DNA of 51,639 nt from Spirochaetota bacterium. GTDB taxonomy: Bacteria > Spirochaetota > UBA4802 > UBA5550. The stretch lies in assembly GCA_022709405.1 (NCBI GenBank), contig JAKLIV010000007.1, positions 1 through 51,639 of the forward strand, in the 5' to 3' direction. This document shows, in pieces, positions 43,001-51,349 of the stretch. Under the pieces are notes generated by a model. The model had not been told where the DNA came from, ran no database searches, and saw only the letters and a program-made list of their open reading frames with translations. The first letter of the stretch is position 1. Every line of letters begins with the position of its first letter. Position numbers and translations under genes: made by a program.

Positions 43001-43189
43001 GCCTCGGCCATATCCATCGCCGGAGACCTGGAGGACATCGGCGACCGACTGAAGGCCCAGCTCGAGGAGATCGAGAGATACATCCAGCGAAGGTCGACCG
43101 ACAGGGAGATGATCAAGAACGTAAGGCGTATGCTCAAGAACGCCCATGACCTGTACAAGGTCGAAATATCCAGGATAATCATCGAATAG
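40043..43189 (+). CDS. HEAT-repeat protein with degenerate cyclase-like C-terminus
   Basis: About 1048 aa from a GTG start (AGG site 7 nt upstream); MEISRSF at 40079 is an alternative. Residues about 25-770 are alpha-helical with HEAT/armadillo-like repeats (for example RTSAIETLASFDDQGVTDKL and VRIYACLLLVKLGDRDAIRS). Residues about 805-925 resemble a class III nucleotide cyclase fold: a GAISQISNRKITAYF strand, the helix GAVRTALAISENIREYN, and LQINVQAFVATVKA. The metal-binding Asp residues of active cyclases are not visible, so it is likely inactive or a regulator. The last about 95 residues are a long charged coiled coil. It lacks a signal peptide, so it is cytoplasmic. Convergent with the TPR gene 3 nt away. 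Confidence 0.86.
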   Translation: MAGEKSFLQTIKMEISRSFRLVPYERIAFHKILSILKTESGKNILLKELTKSEDIRTSAIETLASFDDQGVTDKLAEMLGGKISDKEAVLVLECLAERGSEKHHQAVTDYIEKNKSGTQSPHVVRKAFEVLRKTGASSESVRDYLLSFIKGEGVGDMLIPMAINALSSFPVISPYEPLLKQNDEKIIQAAYNALFNLGCNLSDMAKKAESDPEGLYTYSPENEDKSILDIRVLLGKMAPRFDNYPRNIKVAFISAMISCNHREFLVYVMKALTSRDQELIKMVLFTIYANIKNLKDPDKLLRSLIALSTEKEHENELIIDIFVKYFSQDIKTRHFNILRDKLYNYIVVTLESYFETYRKDFMIPQVIEKSYPETFQRIRKFILENFTPEIKKNIVSFLLNEKPSALKGVFIDIAKWITYISDAEKEDLELTLQILYDGDKKSRENSAARIDDIHFEKRYLRNRIIRLCRIIEGLNINEAASTLVNIYNYLKKYPDPEILSASIHALSMLNYSYMLGEVEVMLTTGSPEERLASLDLLSLFHEQRSMNIIIDYLQQRADEVSPEVKALLEILLERDISGNVTINRILKKIVETNKDQEMRRLAILGIGKSGFDTDIDFLNDLFLKFEKNEPKDAIAQAMGSIVSINADVNKRTLVKYLQEYLKDPGIKVRIYACLLLVKLGDRDAIRSIRDMLIIKNRIIQRDILTIMGELRSVEFAFFLLSLLKDEYGLSGDIIPVIEKLPEEDLKEIDNFVVNIFRKFETPDIEILGQPKETHDAPLPKKEVTLASIELYKLKSDAEYTLTERISLNMMLKGLISSIIEKNHGAISQISNRKITAYFTHPDGAVRTALAISENIREYNLTRISELQINVQAFVATVKAVIVNEEIIQLPEDVLCSVSWLPFSCDVYCNTRASSLLRDNYTMIMIPENMHVDRCFPSPVYDVIRPVNFTETAEKILEKLIKDEEEKAKLQMQVETEMKRMRRESRPASAISIAGDLEDIGDRLKAQLEEIERYIQRRSTDREMIKNVRRMLKNAHDLYKVEISRIIIE

Positions 43190-43192
43190 AAG

Positions 43193-44104
43193 TCAATCGC
43201 GGGTCGACATCCGCCTGCTTATCTCGAGCTTGTGCCTGATAAGCGCCGGAGAGTTCGTCAGGAAGAACCGGTCGTTTCGGTGCCCCAGCAGAATTTCGTA
43301 ATGCTCAGCCGCTCCCCTGTAATCGCGCAGCTTGAAATCGGACTCGGCGAAATAATAGTGATACGCCTTGTCATAGGGAAGCGAGGTATCGATCGATTTC
43401 AGCATCACAAGCGCCTTGACGTACTGGCCGCGCCTGAAATATATCTTGGCCCTTCCCAGAAGCGCGTTGGGATACCGGCCGTCGATCCGCAGCACCGTGT
43501 CATAATATTTCTGCGCCATCTCGAGCTGATTGCGCCTGAAATAGACCTCCCCGATCAGGATGAAGGTCTCGAGCTCCTTGGTGTTTTTTCTCAGCGCCTC
43601 CCTGAAAGACTCGATCGCCTCGCTGTCCCTGTCCCACCGTTGAAGAATGTAGCCGATCTGCAGATAAGTCTTTGAAAATTCGGGCACCACGTATTTCGCC
43701 TTCTGGAAGTTCAGCATGGCCCTTTTGAGGTCCATCATGTGGGTGTAGCAGGTAGCCAGATTGTACCTGAACGGAAAAAAAAGCGCGTCTCCTTCGGCCA
43801 GGGCGGATTCAAGAACCGAGGCCGCATCCTCGTATTTTCCCTGCGTCATGAGCTCCGCGGCGCGGTTGTTTTCCCTCGCCGCGCGCCCGGGCCCGGTGCA
43901 GTAGAGGATATCGTCTTTCATGTGGATGTTTTCGAGGGCCTTTTCCTCTACCGGGGTTTTTTCGACCAGCCTCAGGAGGTCGAGCAGCCGGGCGTCCTCA
44001 TCTCTCACCGCAATCGCGGGCCAGGCGAGCAGCAGCATCAACGCGGTATATGCGGCCAGGATTTGCCGCCTTTTCTTTTTTCCCATTGATTCAGGCATTG
44101 ACAT
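43193..44104 (-). CDS. TPR-repeat protein
   Basis: The N-terminus has a basic stretch then a hydrophobic segment (LAAYTALMLLLAWPAIA, about 16-32), a signal peptide or membrane anchor. From about residue 75 there are six or more TPR-like helix pairs, for example AAELMTQGKYEDAASVLESA, LQIGYILQRWDRDSEAIESF and LIGEVYFRRNQLEMAQKYYD. The fold serves protein-protein binding. The start is uncertain: none of Met1, Met3 or Met7 has a good site; the longest frame is given. A REP-like hairpin lies upstream. Probably periplasmic. Confidence 0.8.
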   Translation of the reverse strand: MSMPESMGKKKRRQILAAYTALMLLLAWPAIAVRDEDARLLDLLRLVEKTPVEEKALENIHMKDDILYCTGPGRAARENNRAAELMTQGKYEDAASVLESALAEGDALFFPFRYNLATCYTHMMDLKRAMLNFQKAKYVVPEFSKTYLQIGYILQRWDRDSEAIESFREALRKNTKELETFILIGEVYFRRNQLEMAQKYYDTVLRIDGRYPNALLGRAKIYFRRGQYVKALVMLKSIDTSLPYDKAYHYYFAESDFKLRDYRGAAEHYEILLGHRNDRFFLTNSPALIRHKLEISRRMSTRD

Positions 44105-44136
44105 TTTTTTTCACGATGAGATTTACTTTATGGAAA

Positions 44137-44176
44137 TGTCATTCCGGCCGTAGTGAAACGAAGAGCCGGAATCCAT
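44137..44176. repeat. REP-like palindromic repeat
   Basis: ATTCCGGC (44141-44148) pairs with GCCGGAAT (44165-44172) over a 16-nt spacer, within TGTC...CCAT flanks of the kind seen in many genomic palindromic repeats. It lies between the oppF-like gene's end and the TPR gene's start. It may be a REP/MITE relic and might also affect termination. Confidence 0.55.
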
Positions 44177-44210
44177 CTTAATGGAAATCTTTCGAACTTT
44201 CAATAAACAA

Positions 44211-45158
44211 TCAGTAAAGATGGCAGCATACCCGCGACTCACCGACTTTTTTTTCAGCTGGATAGACCTCCCTGCACACGTCCATCGCATGGGGGCAGCG
44301 AGGATGGAAATGGCACCCGGCCGGAGGGTTTTCGGGCGAGGGGATCTCTCCCCTGAGGGCAGTGAACCCGTGTTTCTCGGGCTTGAGGCCCGGTATCGAC
44401 CGCATCAGGCTTTTCGTGTACGGATGCAGCGGTTCGGCCGCGAGGCTCCTGCCCGGCGCCTCCTCCACGATCTTTCCGAGGTACATGACCACGATGCGCT
44501 CGCTCATGTGCTCGATCACGGCAAGATCATGGGCCACGATCAGATACGTGAGGTCGAGCTTTTCCTGGAGCTCGCTCAGCAGGTTGAGGAGCTGCCCCTG
44601 TATCGACACGTCAAGGGCCGAGACCGGTTCGTCGAGGATGATGAACCCGGGATTGAGCGCAATGGCCCGGGCGATGCCGATCCTCTGGCGCTGGCCGCCG
44701 CTGAACTCGTGCGGATACCGGTCATGGTGCTCTTTTCCAAGGCCCACGAGATTCAGAAGCTCGCACGCCCGATCGCGAAGCTCCCTGCGGGGCGCGGCCG
44801 AATGTATCCTGAGCGGTTCGGAGATGATGCCGCCCACGGTCATCCTGGGGTTCAGAGACCCGTACGGGTCCTGGAACACCATCTGCATGTTTTTCCGGAA
44901 GCGCCTGAGCTCGCCTTTTTCGAGGGCATGCACTTCTGTTCCGCCGATAATGATCTCGCCGGCGTCGGGCTCAATGAGCCTGAAAACGGCCCTGGAGGCT
45001 GTTGTCTTGCCGCTGCCGCTTTCTCCCACCATGCCCAGGGTCGAGCCGCGGGGAATAGTGAACGAGATGTCGTCGACCGCCCTGATTATGCCCGGGGAAT
45101 CGAACAGCCCACTCTTTCGAGTCTTGAAATATTTTTTCAGTCCTCTGACTTCGACCAT
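44211..45158 (-). CDS. oppF: Oligopeptide/dipeptide ABC transporter ATP-binding protein (OppF type), orphan
   Basis: An ATPase of the OppF/DppF group: Walker A GESGSGKT (45-52), Q-loop MVFQDPYGSLNPRM, signature SGGQRQR (153-159), Walker B FIILDEP (172-178), H-loop VAHDL, and a C-terminal oligopeptide_HPY-type extension with cysteines (CHFHPRCPHAMDVC) that can hold an Fe-S cluster. Start set at MVEVRG because a GGGAG/CGGAG site precedes it; the longer frame uses TTG. The membrane permeases, the OppD partner and the binding protein are not beside it, so it must pair with distant genes or be a leftover. Both neighbours are small unrelated membrane proteins. Length 315 aa is normal. Confidence 0.93.
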   Translation of the reverse strand: MVEVRGLKKYFKTRKSGLFDSPGIIRAVDDISFTIPRGSTLGMVGESGSGKTTASRAVFRLIEPDAGEIIIGGTEVHALEKGELRRFRKNMQMVFQDPYGSLNPRMTVGGIISEPLRIHSAAPRRELRDRACELLNLVGLGKEHHDRYPHEFSGGQRQRIGIARAIALNPGFIILDEPVSALDVSIQGQLLNLLSELQEKLDLTYLIVAHDLAVIEHMSERIVVMYLGKIVEEAPGRSLAAEPLHPYTKSLMRSIPGLKPEKHGFTALRGEIPSPENPPAGCHFHPRCPHAMDVCREVYPAEKKVGESRVCCHLY

Positions 45159-45290
45159 CTCCGCTCCCGGCAACCAATAGGGATTTGCTCATCGGACTAT
45201 TAAAATCCGCCAGCCCAGTACTATACCGGAATCGCCCCGGTGACAAGACATTTTTTGACCCGTGATTTCCCGGTCGCGGCCGGCGCACGG

Positions 45291-45689
45291 TTACACTGCG
45301 GGATTCCGGGTTTCCTTTATCCGCCTGACCGTGAAATACAGCTGCACCGCCGAGATGACAAAAACCGCGTTGACCAGGCCCGACGAAAACGGCGTGACGA
45401 AATAATCGCGGCCGATCGCTGCATGCAGCACGAAATGAACCATGCCGAAAACCCCCATTACCAGCGATATCGCCAGTCCCGATTTTTTTCCGAGGTTCAT
45501 CATGCCGTAAAACACAACAAGGAACAAAGGCACATGGGCAAGAATAAAAACGATGAGGCCGAGGTATTCAGACGCGATACCGAAAAGCTCCCACTCCTTC
45601 CAGAACACCGCGTCCATTTCATGCAGGATGAACGCCACGGCGTTGAGCATGTACGCCCACGGCAGGATTTCCGCTTTCAGCATTTTCAT
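45291..45689 (-). CDS. Small four-helix membrane protein, DUF6713-like
   Basis: 132 aa with four predicted helices. The first bears the ILHEMDAVFWKEWELF motif (His23, Glu24, Asp26, Glu32), which matches the DUF6713-like group of unknown function. A GGAGG site lies 7 nt before the ATG. It is 38 nt downstream of the HXXEE-type gene and co-directional with it, so they form a likely pair. A family relation of the two through an H-x-x-E-type motif at a helix end is possible. No catalytic function is known. Confidence 0.75.
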   Translation of the reverse strand: MKMLKAEILPWAYMLNAVAFILHEMDAVFWKEWELFGIASEYLGLIVFILAHVPLFLVVFYGMMNLGKKSGLAISLVMGVFGMVHFVLHAAIGRDYFVTPFSSGLVNAVFVISAVQLYFTVRRIKETRNPAV

Positions 45690-45727
45690 GGGTTCACCTC
45701 CATCGGATCATGACCGGCCATGGGCAG

Positions 45728-46255
45728 TCAGATGCCGTCCGAATGCATTTTCCGGTCGTAGAACGCGGCCGCATAATGCGCCAGTGACAGGTTCACGACC
45801 ACGAAGACAGAAGCGGCCAGGAACCAGATCATCGTGTCCCTGAATACGAGCAGACCGCTTCGGTACAGGTAAATGAGCGCGTACAGGCAATACAGGCACA
45901 CCACGGTGATAACCGGAACAGCCGGCCCGCTCCGCTTCACCATTACTGCCTGCACGGTGTGCATGAGCATGTGCAGGAAAAAAGCCCCGAGAAGGCCGGC
46001 GAACAGGTTGAACAGCTCGAACTCGACGGCGATGATCGTGATCACCGAAAGAATGACGAACTCCTCGGCAACCACGAGTGCGAACGCGGGAACCGTGAGC
46101 CGGTCAAGGTGCGCCAGCAGTTTTTTGAAAACGGGAAACCGGTATTCCAGTGTCTCCCTGTTCCGGCGCAGCCAGGGTTTGAGGATTATGATTTCCTCCA
46201 GTTCATGGATCATGAAAAATACCGGCAGAAGCCACATCAGGGTCTCGATCTTCAT
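45728..46255 (-). CDS. HXXEE-motif membrane protein
   Basis: Start set at MKIETLMW (AGGA site 8 nt upstream); the longer frame has no site. 175 aa. The first helix ends with FMIHELEEIIILKPWL, the His-x-x-Glu-Glu motif of the HXXEE family, followed by three or four further helices with a second acidic pair (VAEEF). Members have unknown function; the conserved His/Glu at membrane depth suggests metal binding. It lies beside another small membrane protein with HEMD in its first helix. Confidence 0.82.
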   Translation of the reverse strand: MKIETLMWLLPVFFMIHELEEIIILKPWLRRNRETLEYRFPVFKKLLAHLDRLTVPAFALVVAEEFVILSVITIIAVEFELFNLFAGLLGAFFLHMLMHTVQAVMVKRSGPAVPVITVVCLYCLYALIYLYRSGLLVFRDTMIWFLAASVFVVVNLSLAHYAAAFYDRKMHSDGI

Positions 46256-46296
46256 GTATGTATTCCTGAAAATTGGATATGGTATGATTTTTGATG

Positions 46297-46340
46297 ATAA
46301 TTGATTGTGGCCCAAAAATGATCAAGAAGAATATGGGGGG
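46297..46340. repeat. Dispersed 44-bp repeat (copy A)
   Basis: This stretch, containing GGCCCAAAAATGATCAAGA and ending in a run of six G after AATAT, matches 51350-51391 at most positions, with one small gap. Both copies are in the AT-rich part of the window and in the same orientation. Confidence 0.6.
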
Positions 46341-46355
46341 ATGGGAAAAGAAGTC

Positions 46356-46389
46356 ATGCCAGAGGGCAGGGACTCCTGCCCTCTGGCAT
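46356..46389 (-). terminator. Strong hairpin terminator of the 600-aa lipoprotein gene
   Basis: A perfect 15-bp stem: ATGCCAGAGGGCAGG (46356-46370) with its complement (46375-46389), 4-nt loop. On the minus strand it is followed by GACTTCTTTTC, a T-rich tract. It lies 13 nt past the stop at 46403. Confidence 0.82.
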
Positions 46390-46402
46390 ATATTATCAAG
46401 TA

Positions 46403-48205
46403 TCAATCCTGAGGATTGTGATATATCCAGAATTCCATTACTGAATATATCATATTGCCAACAAAGTCAAATACAAATCTTTCATGGGCGATCTGGTGAT
46501 CTTTAACAAGATCCATTTTAATAGCGAAATAAGGGCTTTCCGTACTCACACATGATATTTTCCCCTGTAATGCCCCCGTTCCGCAAACATAGTTGCCTAT
46601 TAATGCATGAGAAAGGGGAATTGGTGGATATGGGCCCGGCCAAACAAGGGTCATATATTCATTTTCACAATCGTCGCCAATGAATTTCCAGTTTTCAACA
46701 AATCCAAATGTCAGTGCGGATACTAAATATATTTTATCTGCCTCTGTCTCACTACAGGGGTCATATTTCAACTCATAGACTATGTTATCAATAGTTTTGT
46801 TGTTCATTACATCAATAGCTGCTTGATGGTCCCCACAGAAATGACGCTGTTCAGCCTTGTCAACATTCAGGACTGCAAATTCTTTTGCGCCGCCCGGTAA
46901 ATGCCATTGTATTTTCGTGGTGCCTGTTATCTGAATTTCGGTTGTCTTTTCTGCTTCGGTATAAGTAAACAGATATGTTTCTACATCAAAAGTCATTGCC
47001 TTCTCAAGCTTTTCTATAAATCCGTCATCAGCTTCTCCGCAAAGCGACAGTTGTCTGTTAAATTCCATAGCGGGCCAGTATGCTTCCAGATCGCTTTTAT
47101 AAAGAAGTTGTTCATACCAGTATTTCCTGCACGTTGTGATATAGTTAGCCAGCATATTAAATATTTCTTTTACTGCGGAAACCTGCGCGGAAGCTCCTTC
47201 ACAGTCATATAGATTGGCTATATTTATTACCTTCATAGTAACATAATTTACAGCAATATATTTATCTTCTTTTTTAATGTATGTTGACAGTAAAGTTTTA
47301 ACTTTCTTTTGAGATCTGTAATTTAATTCACAGAGATAATACAGGGCCTTATCTTCATCATACGTGGTTCCTGTGAGGTCGAGCTGGCGTTTGTATTCCT
47401 GCAGAGCTTCAAATACCAGGATTTCCGGAAAAGCTGCTTTATAATAATCATTCAGTAAACCCAGTCTTTCCCCGTATTGCTTTGCACCTTCAGCTGTGCC
47501 GGTGTCAGGCTTATCCTTGCACAGGTTGGATATTCCGGGCGGTTCAGGCATTACGTATTTTTTATATTTAAGAAACTCTTTGATCTCTGTAACCGTATTA
47601 TTGTAATTCTTCAAGGCCAGATTACCCCGCGCTGCTATACCCGGATCCTCGCCGCCCGCGGGTATGGTGAAATGATTCAAGGTGATCTGGTATGTTCTAT
47701 CTCCAGTCTTGGTTGTCTCAGCAAACATCAACTTGCTGCCATCGTCTTTCGCAAGGTAAAACGAGTATTCGGCTGTTATATTTTCCGGAAGAGTTACAGT
47801 AAGTGTCGCCGGTTCGATAAAACTAAAACCATCGGGGCCGAGCTTCACACCACATGAGACATTTAATGTATCTGAATCCATAGACACATTTGTCAGTGGT
47901 GCCATTGTTACCGGCACCTCGTCATACAGATCATTTCCCGGTATGTCGAGTTGCCAGACAATTCCCTGCGAATCGGTTACTGTAAGAGATGCATCAGCCG
48001 GACCAATTAGTCCGGTAACGGTATTTTCTGCGTCCACATTAAAATCAACCGAACCCAAATTTGGGATATTGTCTACAATAGTTTGAGTAGTTGCCGAATC
48101 TTTTTTATCACTTCCTGAATCACAAGTTACTATGGGCGACAATAACAGAATTAATAAAATGGGGAGCATGAAACAAATTCTATAATTGAATAACCCTGAG
48201 ATCAT
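46403..48205 (-). CDS. Unknown secreted lipoprotein, 600 aa, with ZU5-like region
   Basis: AGGAG site upstream of the ATG. Signal peptide with lipobox IVTC (Cys28). Residues about 45-185 resemble a ZU5-like beta domain in secreted proteins (IVWQLDIPGNDLYDEV, then GVKLGPDGFSFIEPATLTVT, the usual close of such regions). The remainder is mostly helical with Tyr/Lys-rich segments and a beta-rich C-terminus, unassigned; six or more scattered Cys residues suggest disulphides. The gene is clearly more AT-rich than those left of 46 kb. With the next gene it may be acquired DNA. It has its own strong terminator. Confidence 0.84.
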   Translation of the reverse strand: MISGLFNYRICFMLPILLILLLSPIVTCDSGSDKKDSATTQTIVDNIPNLGSVDFNVDAENTVTGLIGPADASLTVTDSQGIVWQLDIPGNDLYDEVPVTMAPLTNVSMDSDTLNVSCGVKLGPDGFSFIEPATLTVTLPENITAEYSFYLAKDDGSKLMFAETTKTGDRTYQITLNHFTIPAGGEDPGIAARGNLALKNYNNTVTEIKEFLKYKKYVMPEPPGISNLCKDKPDTGTAEGAKQYGERLGLLNDYYKAAFPEILVFEALQEYKRQLDLTGTTYDEDKALYYLCELNYRSQKKVKTLLSTYIKKEDKYIAVNYVTMKVINIANLYDCEGASAQVSAVKEIFNMLANYITTCRKYWYEQLLYKSDLEAYWPAMEFNRQLSLCGEADDGFIEKLEKAMTFDVETYLFTYTEAEKTTEIQITGTTKIQWHLPGGAKEFAVLNVDKAEQRHFCGDHQAAIDVMNNKTIDNIVYELKYDPCSETEADKIYLVSALTFGFVENWKFIGDDCENEYMTLVWPGPYPPIPLSHALIGNYVCGTGALQGKISCVSTESPYFAIKMDLVKDHQIAHERFVFDFVGNMIYSVMEFWIYHNPQD

Positions 48206-48526
48206 AAATTTTCTCCTATCATTTAATTGGATCTGAGGATATCAATTGCTATTATAACATAACAGTTGATAAAAAACATCAATGTCAAGTGTTTTTTTTC
48301 ATATAAAAGCACTATTATATAATTAATGTAATGCGTTGGAAGATTTGGGGTAATCAAATACAAACAACCATTTAAACTACTGTTCTACTGTAAAACCATG
48401 CCAAAACCAAAAAAATAAGGCGCAATAATGAATCACCTTTTTCAAACAAAATTTGATTTCTCCCCTCGCCCAATATTCTGGAATTACGGGCGAGGGGAAT
48501 GTGATACATGCAATTATTCTTGCAGA
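48206..48526. other. AT-rich intergenic region
   Basis: No gene. It contains the leader side of the 600-aa lipoprotein gene, a 16-bp AT-rich string (48313-48328) also found at 25932-25947, and the terminator of the metalloprotease gene. Confidence 0.6.
48461..48498 (-). terminator. Hairpin after the metalloprotease gene
   Basis: TCCCCTCGCCC (48461-48471) pairs exactly with GGGCGAGGGGA (48488-48498) over a 16-nt loop. It is 28 nt beyond the stop at 48527 on the minus strand. The following tract is only partly T-rich, so strength is uncertain. Confidence 0.65.
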
Positions 48527-51004
48527 TTACTGTTCCTTACTAGATGAAAAAGACCAATTGTATTGAACTTCATCACCCGAAGAATCATTACAACTAAATG
48601 AAGAACTTACTGAAGTGCCATCAGAACTAATTCTAGGATACCCCTCTGAGTCGCACGCATCATGTTGAGTAGTGAAGGGCTGAAGTATAGCACCTTCAGT
48701 AGTCTGGCCGCTTTCTGAACATTCTTTAGTGTATTCTATTGATTTACTTGGGCTTCCTCCCATAAAAGCGCGATAACTTTCCCCCGATATGAATTCAAGG
48801 CCGATGGTCATAAGTATTGGCGTAGTAATGTTCCAATTGTCTGAGCCCGAGACTGTACACTCGCCATCGGGCGATGAGCCTGAAACAATCCATGATCCAA
48901 TATCAGCATTTAGTTTAAAAACATTAGGCAACGAGTAATACCCACCAATGACCGATTCCCACTCGATTGTGCTCGACGTGGCATTAATTTCTTTCCAGCC
49001 GTCATTAACTTTGTCTGCTGAAGCACTCCCTCGCCACCTATAGCATCCGATATTTGTTATCCACAGCCTTGAATCATAACCGATATCTGGCTTTGTCAAT
49101 GTATTGTCTTTTTTTGGAGTACTATTGCCAAATATAATGACGATCTCATCAAAGTTATTCGATTTCATATCCCGGCATATTCGCCTAACACCTAAAAAAT
49201 TCTTAAAAGTATATGAATTGCTCCATACGTTGTTTTTCATCGTCATGACCCGCACAGCCGCACCTTCCAGAGGAACTGGATTAATAGCAATGCCTGGTGC
49301 AATATTGGGCTTATACATCGAATCTCCATTCTCTTCTTTGGTAATCTTATCAAGCTGACAACTCAGGCCATCATAAAATACAACATAGCGCTGGTTATCA
49401 TTCATGACGAAATGGTGGTAATTGCCAGACAAATGAGTAACTTTCTCATTAAATGACAGATCTTTATCAATCGCCATATCAATGACAGCGGGTTCCTTTC
49501 CCTCTATGCTCAATGCTTCATCATCTAGACTGTCGCTTTTAAACCATCCATTTGTTCCGTGGTTCCAGGCGGCCTCGAGAAATAATGGCCATGCATCGGC
49601 AAAACCCTTTGGCAGGGCACTATCCACTGAATCTAACGCGGACTTTGTCTGAAAATTCTCGAATACGCGCCGCACAATAGTTTTGTCATTATAGATACTT
49701 GTGACATACTTGAAGAAAAGATAAGTAGCATATACACGATTACCAACATCATAGTCTAAAGGTTTATCAAGCGAATTTAATAATAGAGATGAATACTCAT
49801 GTTCAGTGTTGGTTGCTGGATAGACATCATCTTCAGCCCAGGTTGCGATACCTTCAAAAATCCATTTGTCATACTCGTAATTTCCGGACTGCTCATAAGT
49901 ATCCTGACAAGAATGCGTCATTTCATGGGCGAGGGCTTCGATCAAGCCTGATGGCCTACCGCTATAAGGAAGACGTGCATCCAACTGTATCCATGTCAGG
50001 GCTGGCGCTTCTCCGTAAGGCGTTTCCAATCCGTCGGAACCTAGGCCGTCAACGAAAAAAATGTTGAGTTTCCCCTGCATGCCGCTTAAATCCTGCGGGT
50101 TACCGCTTATAATTGGAACATGTTTTTCACCCCATACAATTTTCAGTCTGGGCCAGATCTTCGCCTCAGCCTCATTAGCAACGTCATACGCAAGAACTGC
50201 CCCATTAGACATGTTTTCATGGTACCAGACCGCTACATGCTCCCGCTCCTCACAATTCCATCCGGTGGAAACATCAATGACGTCCATTTGGAAAGCACCG
50301 CCATAACCGAGAATATTCTGTGAAAAGTTGCTGCCGGATGATGAAGGGGGCACGAGAAAAGGCTCTACAATCTCCTGAGTTGCAGGAGAGACGAATTCCA
50401 ACTCATTTTTTAATAAATGGGTCACCCATGAAGCTGAATGCTCCCGCTCTCCTCGGTATTCTTCAGGCAACCGCGTATCGTTCTCATACAATGAAAACGC
50501 CAGGTACCGCACTGCCGTATCGAGATCGATATCGCCCTGATTCAGTGCCTTCAATATTTTACCGCCGCTGGTCGTCGGCTCGATACCGCTCGCTTCAAGC
50601 ACCTGCACGCTGTTCGTCGCGCTCCCTTCACGGCCCGCGCTGTCTTTGACAGTCAGGGTGAACACGAGTGTTTCTCCAACGGGACTGGGGTCGGCATCCT
50701 CGGCCGGCGCATCGAAGCTCGGCCGCGCAGTGTCGGCATCGGCAAGCGTCACGCTCGGTCCGGATGTCTGCACCCACGACCATGATTCAATGGTGGCGCC
50801 ATCCGAACGCGTGCGGGAGCCGTCCAGTGCAACGTGCTCTCCCGTCTCCACGTAGCGGTCTGACCCGGCGTTGACCGTGAGCCCTCCTCCCTTGCCGGAA
50901 TCGGAACTCCCGCCGCCGTCATCGCAGCCAAAAAAGAAAAAAACCGCGATAATTGCCGAAAGGAAAATAAGAGAAAACACTCTGCAAAAATTTTTACATT
51001 TCAT
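48527..51004 (-). CDS. Secreted gluzincin-type metalloprotease lipoprotein with PKD domain
   Basis: Start at MKCKNFCR, which has GGAGGA 8-9 nt upstream. Signal with lipobox FFGC (Cys27) and a Gly/Ser linker. Residues about 45-135 are a PKD-type domain (VNAGSDRYVETGEHVALDGS, TLTVKDSAGREGS). The catalytic part has ALAHEMTHSCQD (HExxH near 358-362) and, about 25 residues on, EGIATWAED with the third-ligand Glu, a gluzincin pattern. The remaining 400 residues include a jelly-roll-like region and Cys-rich end (unknown; possibly substrate binding). The PKD/linker part is GC-rich while the protease part is AT-rich, suggesting domain shuffling or transfer. Likely acts on the cell surface or outside it. 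Confidence 0.88.
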   Translation of the reverse strand: MKCKNFCRVFSLIFLSAIIAVFFFFGCDDGGGSSDSGKGGGLTVNAGSDRYVETGEHVALDGSRTRSDGATIESWSWVQTSGPSVTLADADTARPSFDAPAEDADPSPVGETLVFTLTVKDSAGREGSATNSVQVLEASGIEPTTSGGKILKALNQGDIDLDTAVRYLAFSLYENDTRLPEEYRGEREHSASWVTHLLKNELEFVSPATQEIVEPFLVPPSSSGSNFSQNILGYGGAFQMDVIDVSTGWNCEEREHVAVWYHENMSNGAVLAYDVANEAEAKIWPRLKIVWGEKHVPIISGNPQDLSGMQGKLNIFFVDGLGSDGLETPYGEAPALTWIQLDARLPYSGRPSGLIEALAHEMTHSCQDTYEQSGNYEYDKWIFEGIATWAEDDVYPATNTEHEYSSLLLNSLDKPLDYDVGNRVYATYLFFKYVTSIYNDKTIVRRVFENFQTKSALDSVDSALPKGFADAWPLFLEAAWNHGTNGWFKSDSLDDEALSIEGKEPAVIDMAIDKDLSFNEKVTHLSGNYHHFVMNDNQRYVVFYDGLSCQLDKITKEENGDSMYKPNIAPGIAINPVPLEGAAVRVMTMKNNVWSNSYTFKNFLGVRRICRDMKSNNFDEIVIIFGNSTPKKDNTLTKPDIGYDSRLWITNIGCYRWRGSASADKVNDGWKEINATSSTIEWESVIGGYYSLPNVFKLNADIGSWIVSGSSPDGECTVSGSDNWNITTPILMTIGLEFISGESYRAFMGGSPSKSIEYTKECSESGQTTEGAILQPFTTQHDACDSEGYPRISSDGTSVSSSFSCNDSSGDEVQYNWSFSSSKEQ

Positions 51005-51130
51005 CGTGCATTCCTCCATATTTGCTGATTCATGTTCCTTCTCAGGTCAGAGTCGATTTATCATGGAAATTACGATCCGGGACACATCCGTGTTTTAGCT
51101 GCAAGCTTTGTGAAAAGTTGAGAATGAATG

Positions 51131-51180
51131 TGCCCACAAGGGAACATTTAAAATGAAATTTATATAGCTTCCCTTAATTA
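51131..51180. repeat. Partial copy of the 25.8-kb MITE-like element (right end)
   Basis: TGCCCACAAGGGAACAT at 51131-51147 and CTTCCCTTA near 51169 match 25888-25935 in the same orientation with few differences. AAGGGAA and TTCCCTT form the same inverted pair. Left part of the element is not present here. Confidence 0.7.
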
Positions 51181-51349
51181 TTTAATAGCCAGAAAAATAT
51201 GCAAGATTAATTTTCTATAATAGAGTAATTTTATAAAAATCATCTGATTATACAGCACATTTACATGATACTGAATCAATGTTGTTGACGATCCCCCGGA
51301 CCATATATTGCATTTACTCGGAGTCGATTTTAGGTTTCAATTGTTGAGA

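Noticed and set aside
44181..45203. 340-codon plus-strand frame opposite oppF
   Set aside because: Antisense shadow of an ABC ATPase with every motif intact on the other strand.
25932..48328. A shared 16-bp AT-rich string at 25932-25947 and 48313-48328 as a repeat family
   Set aside because: Low-complexity AT sequence; shared 16-mer alone is weak evidence without flanking similarity.
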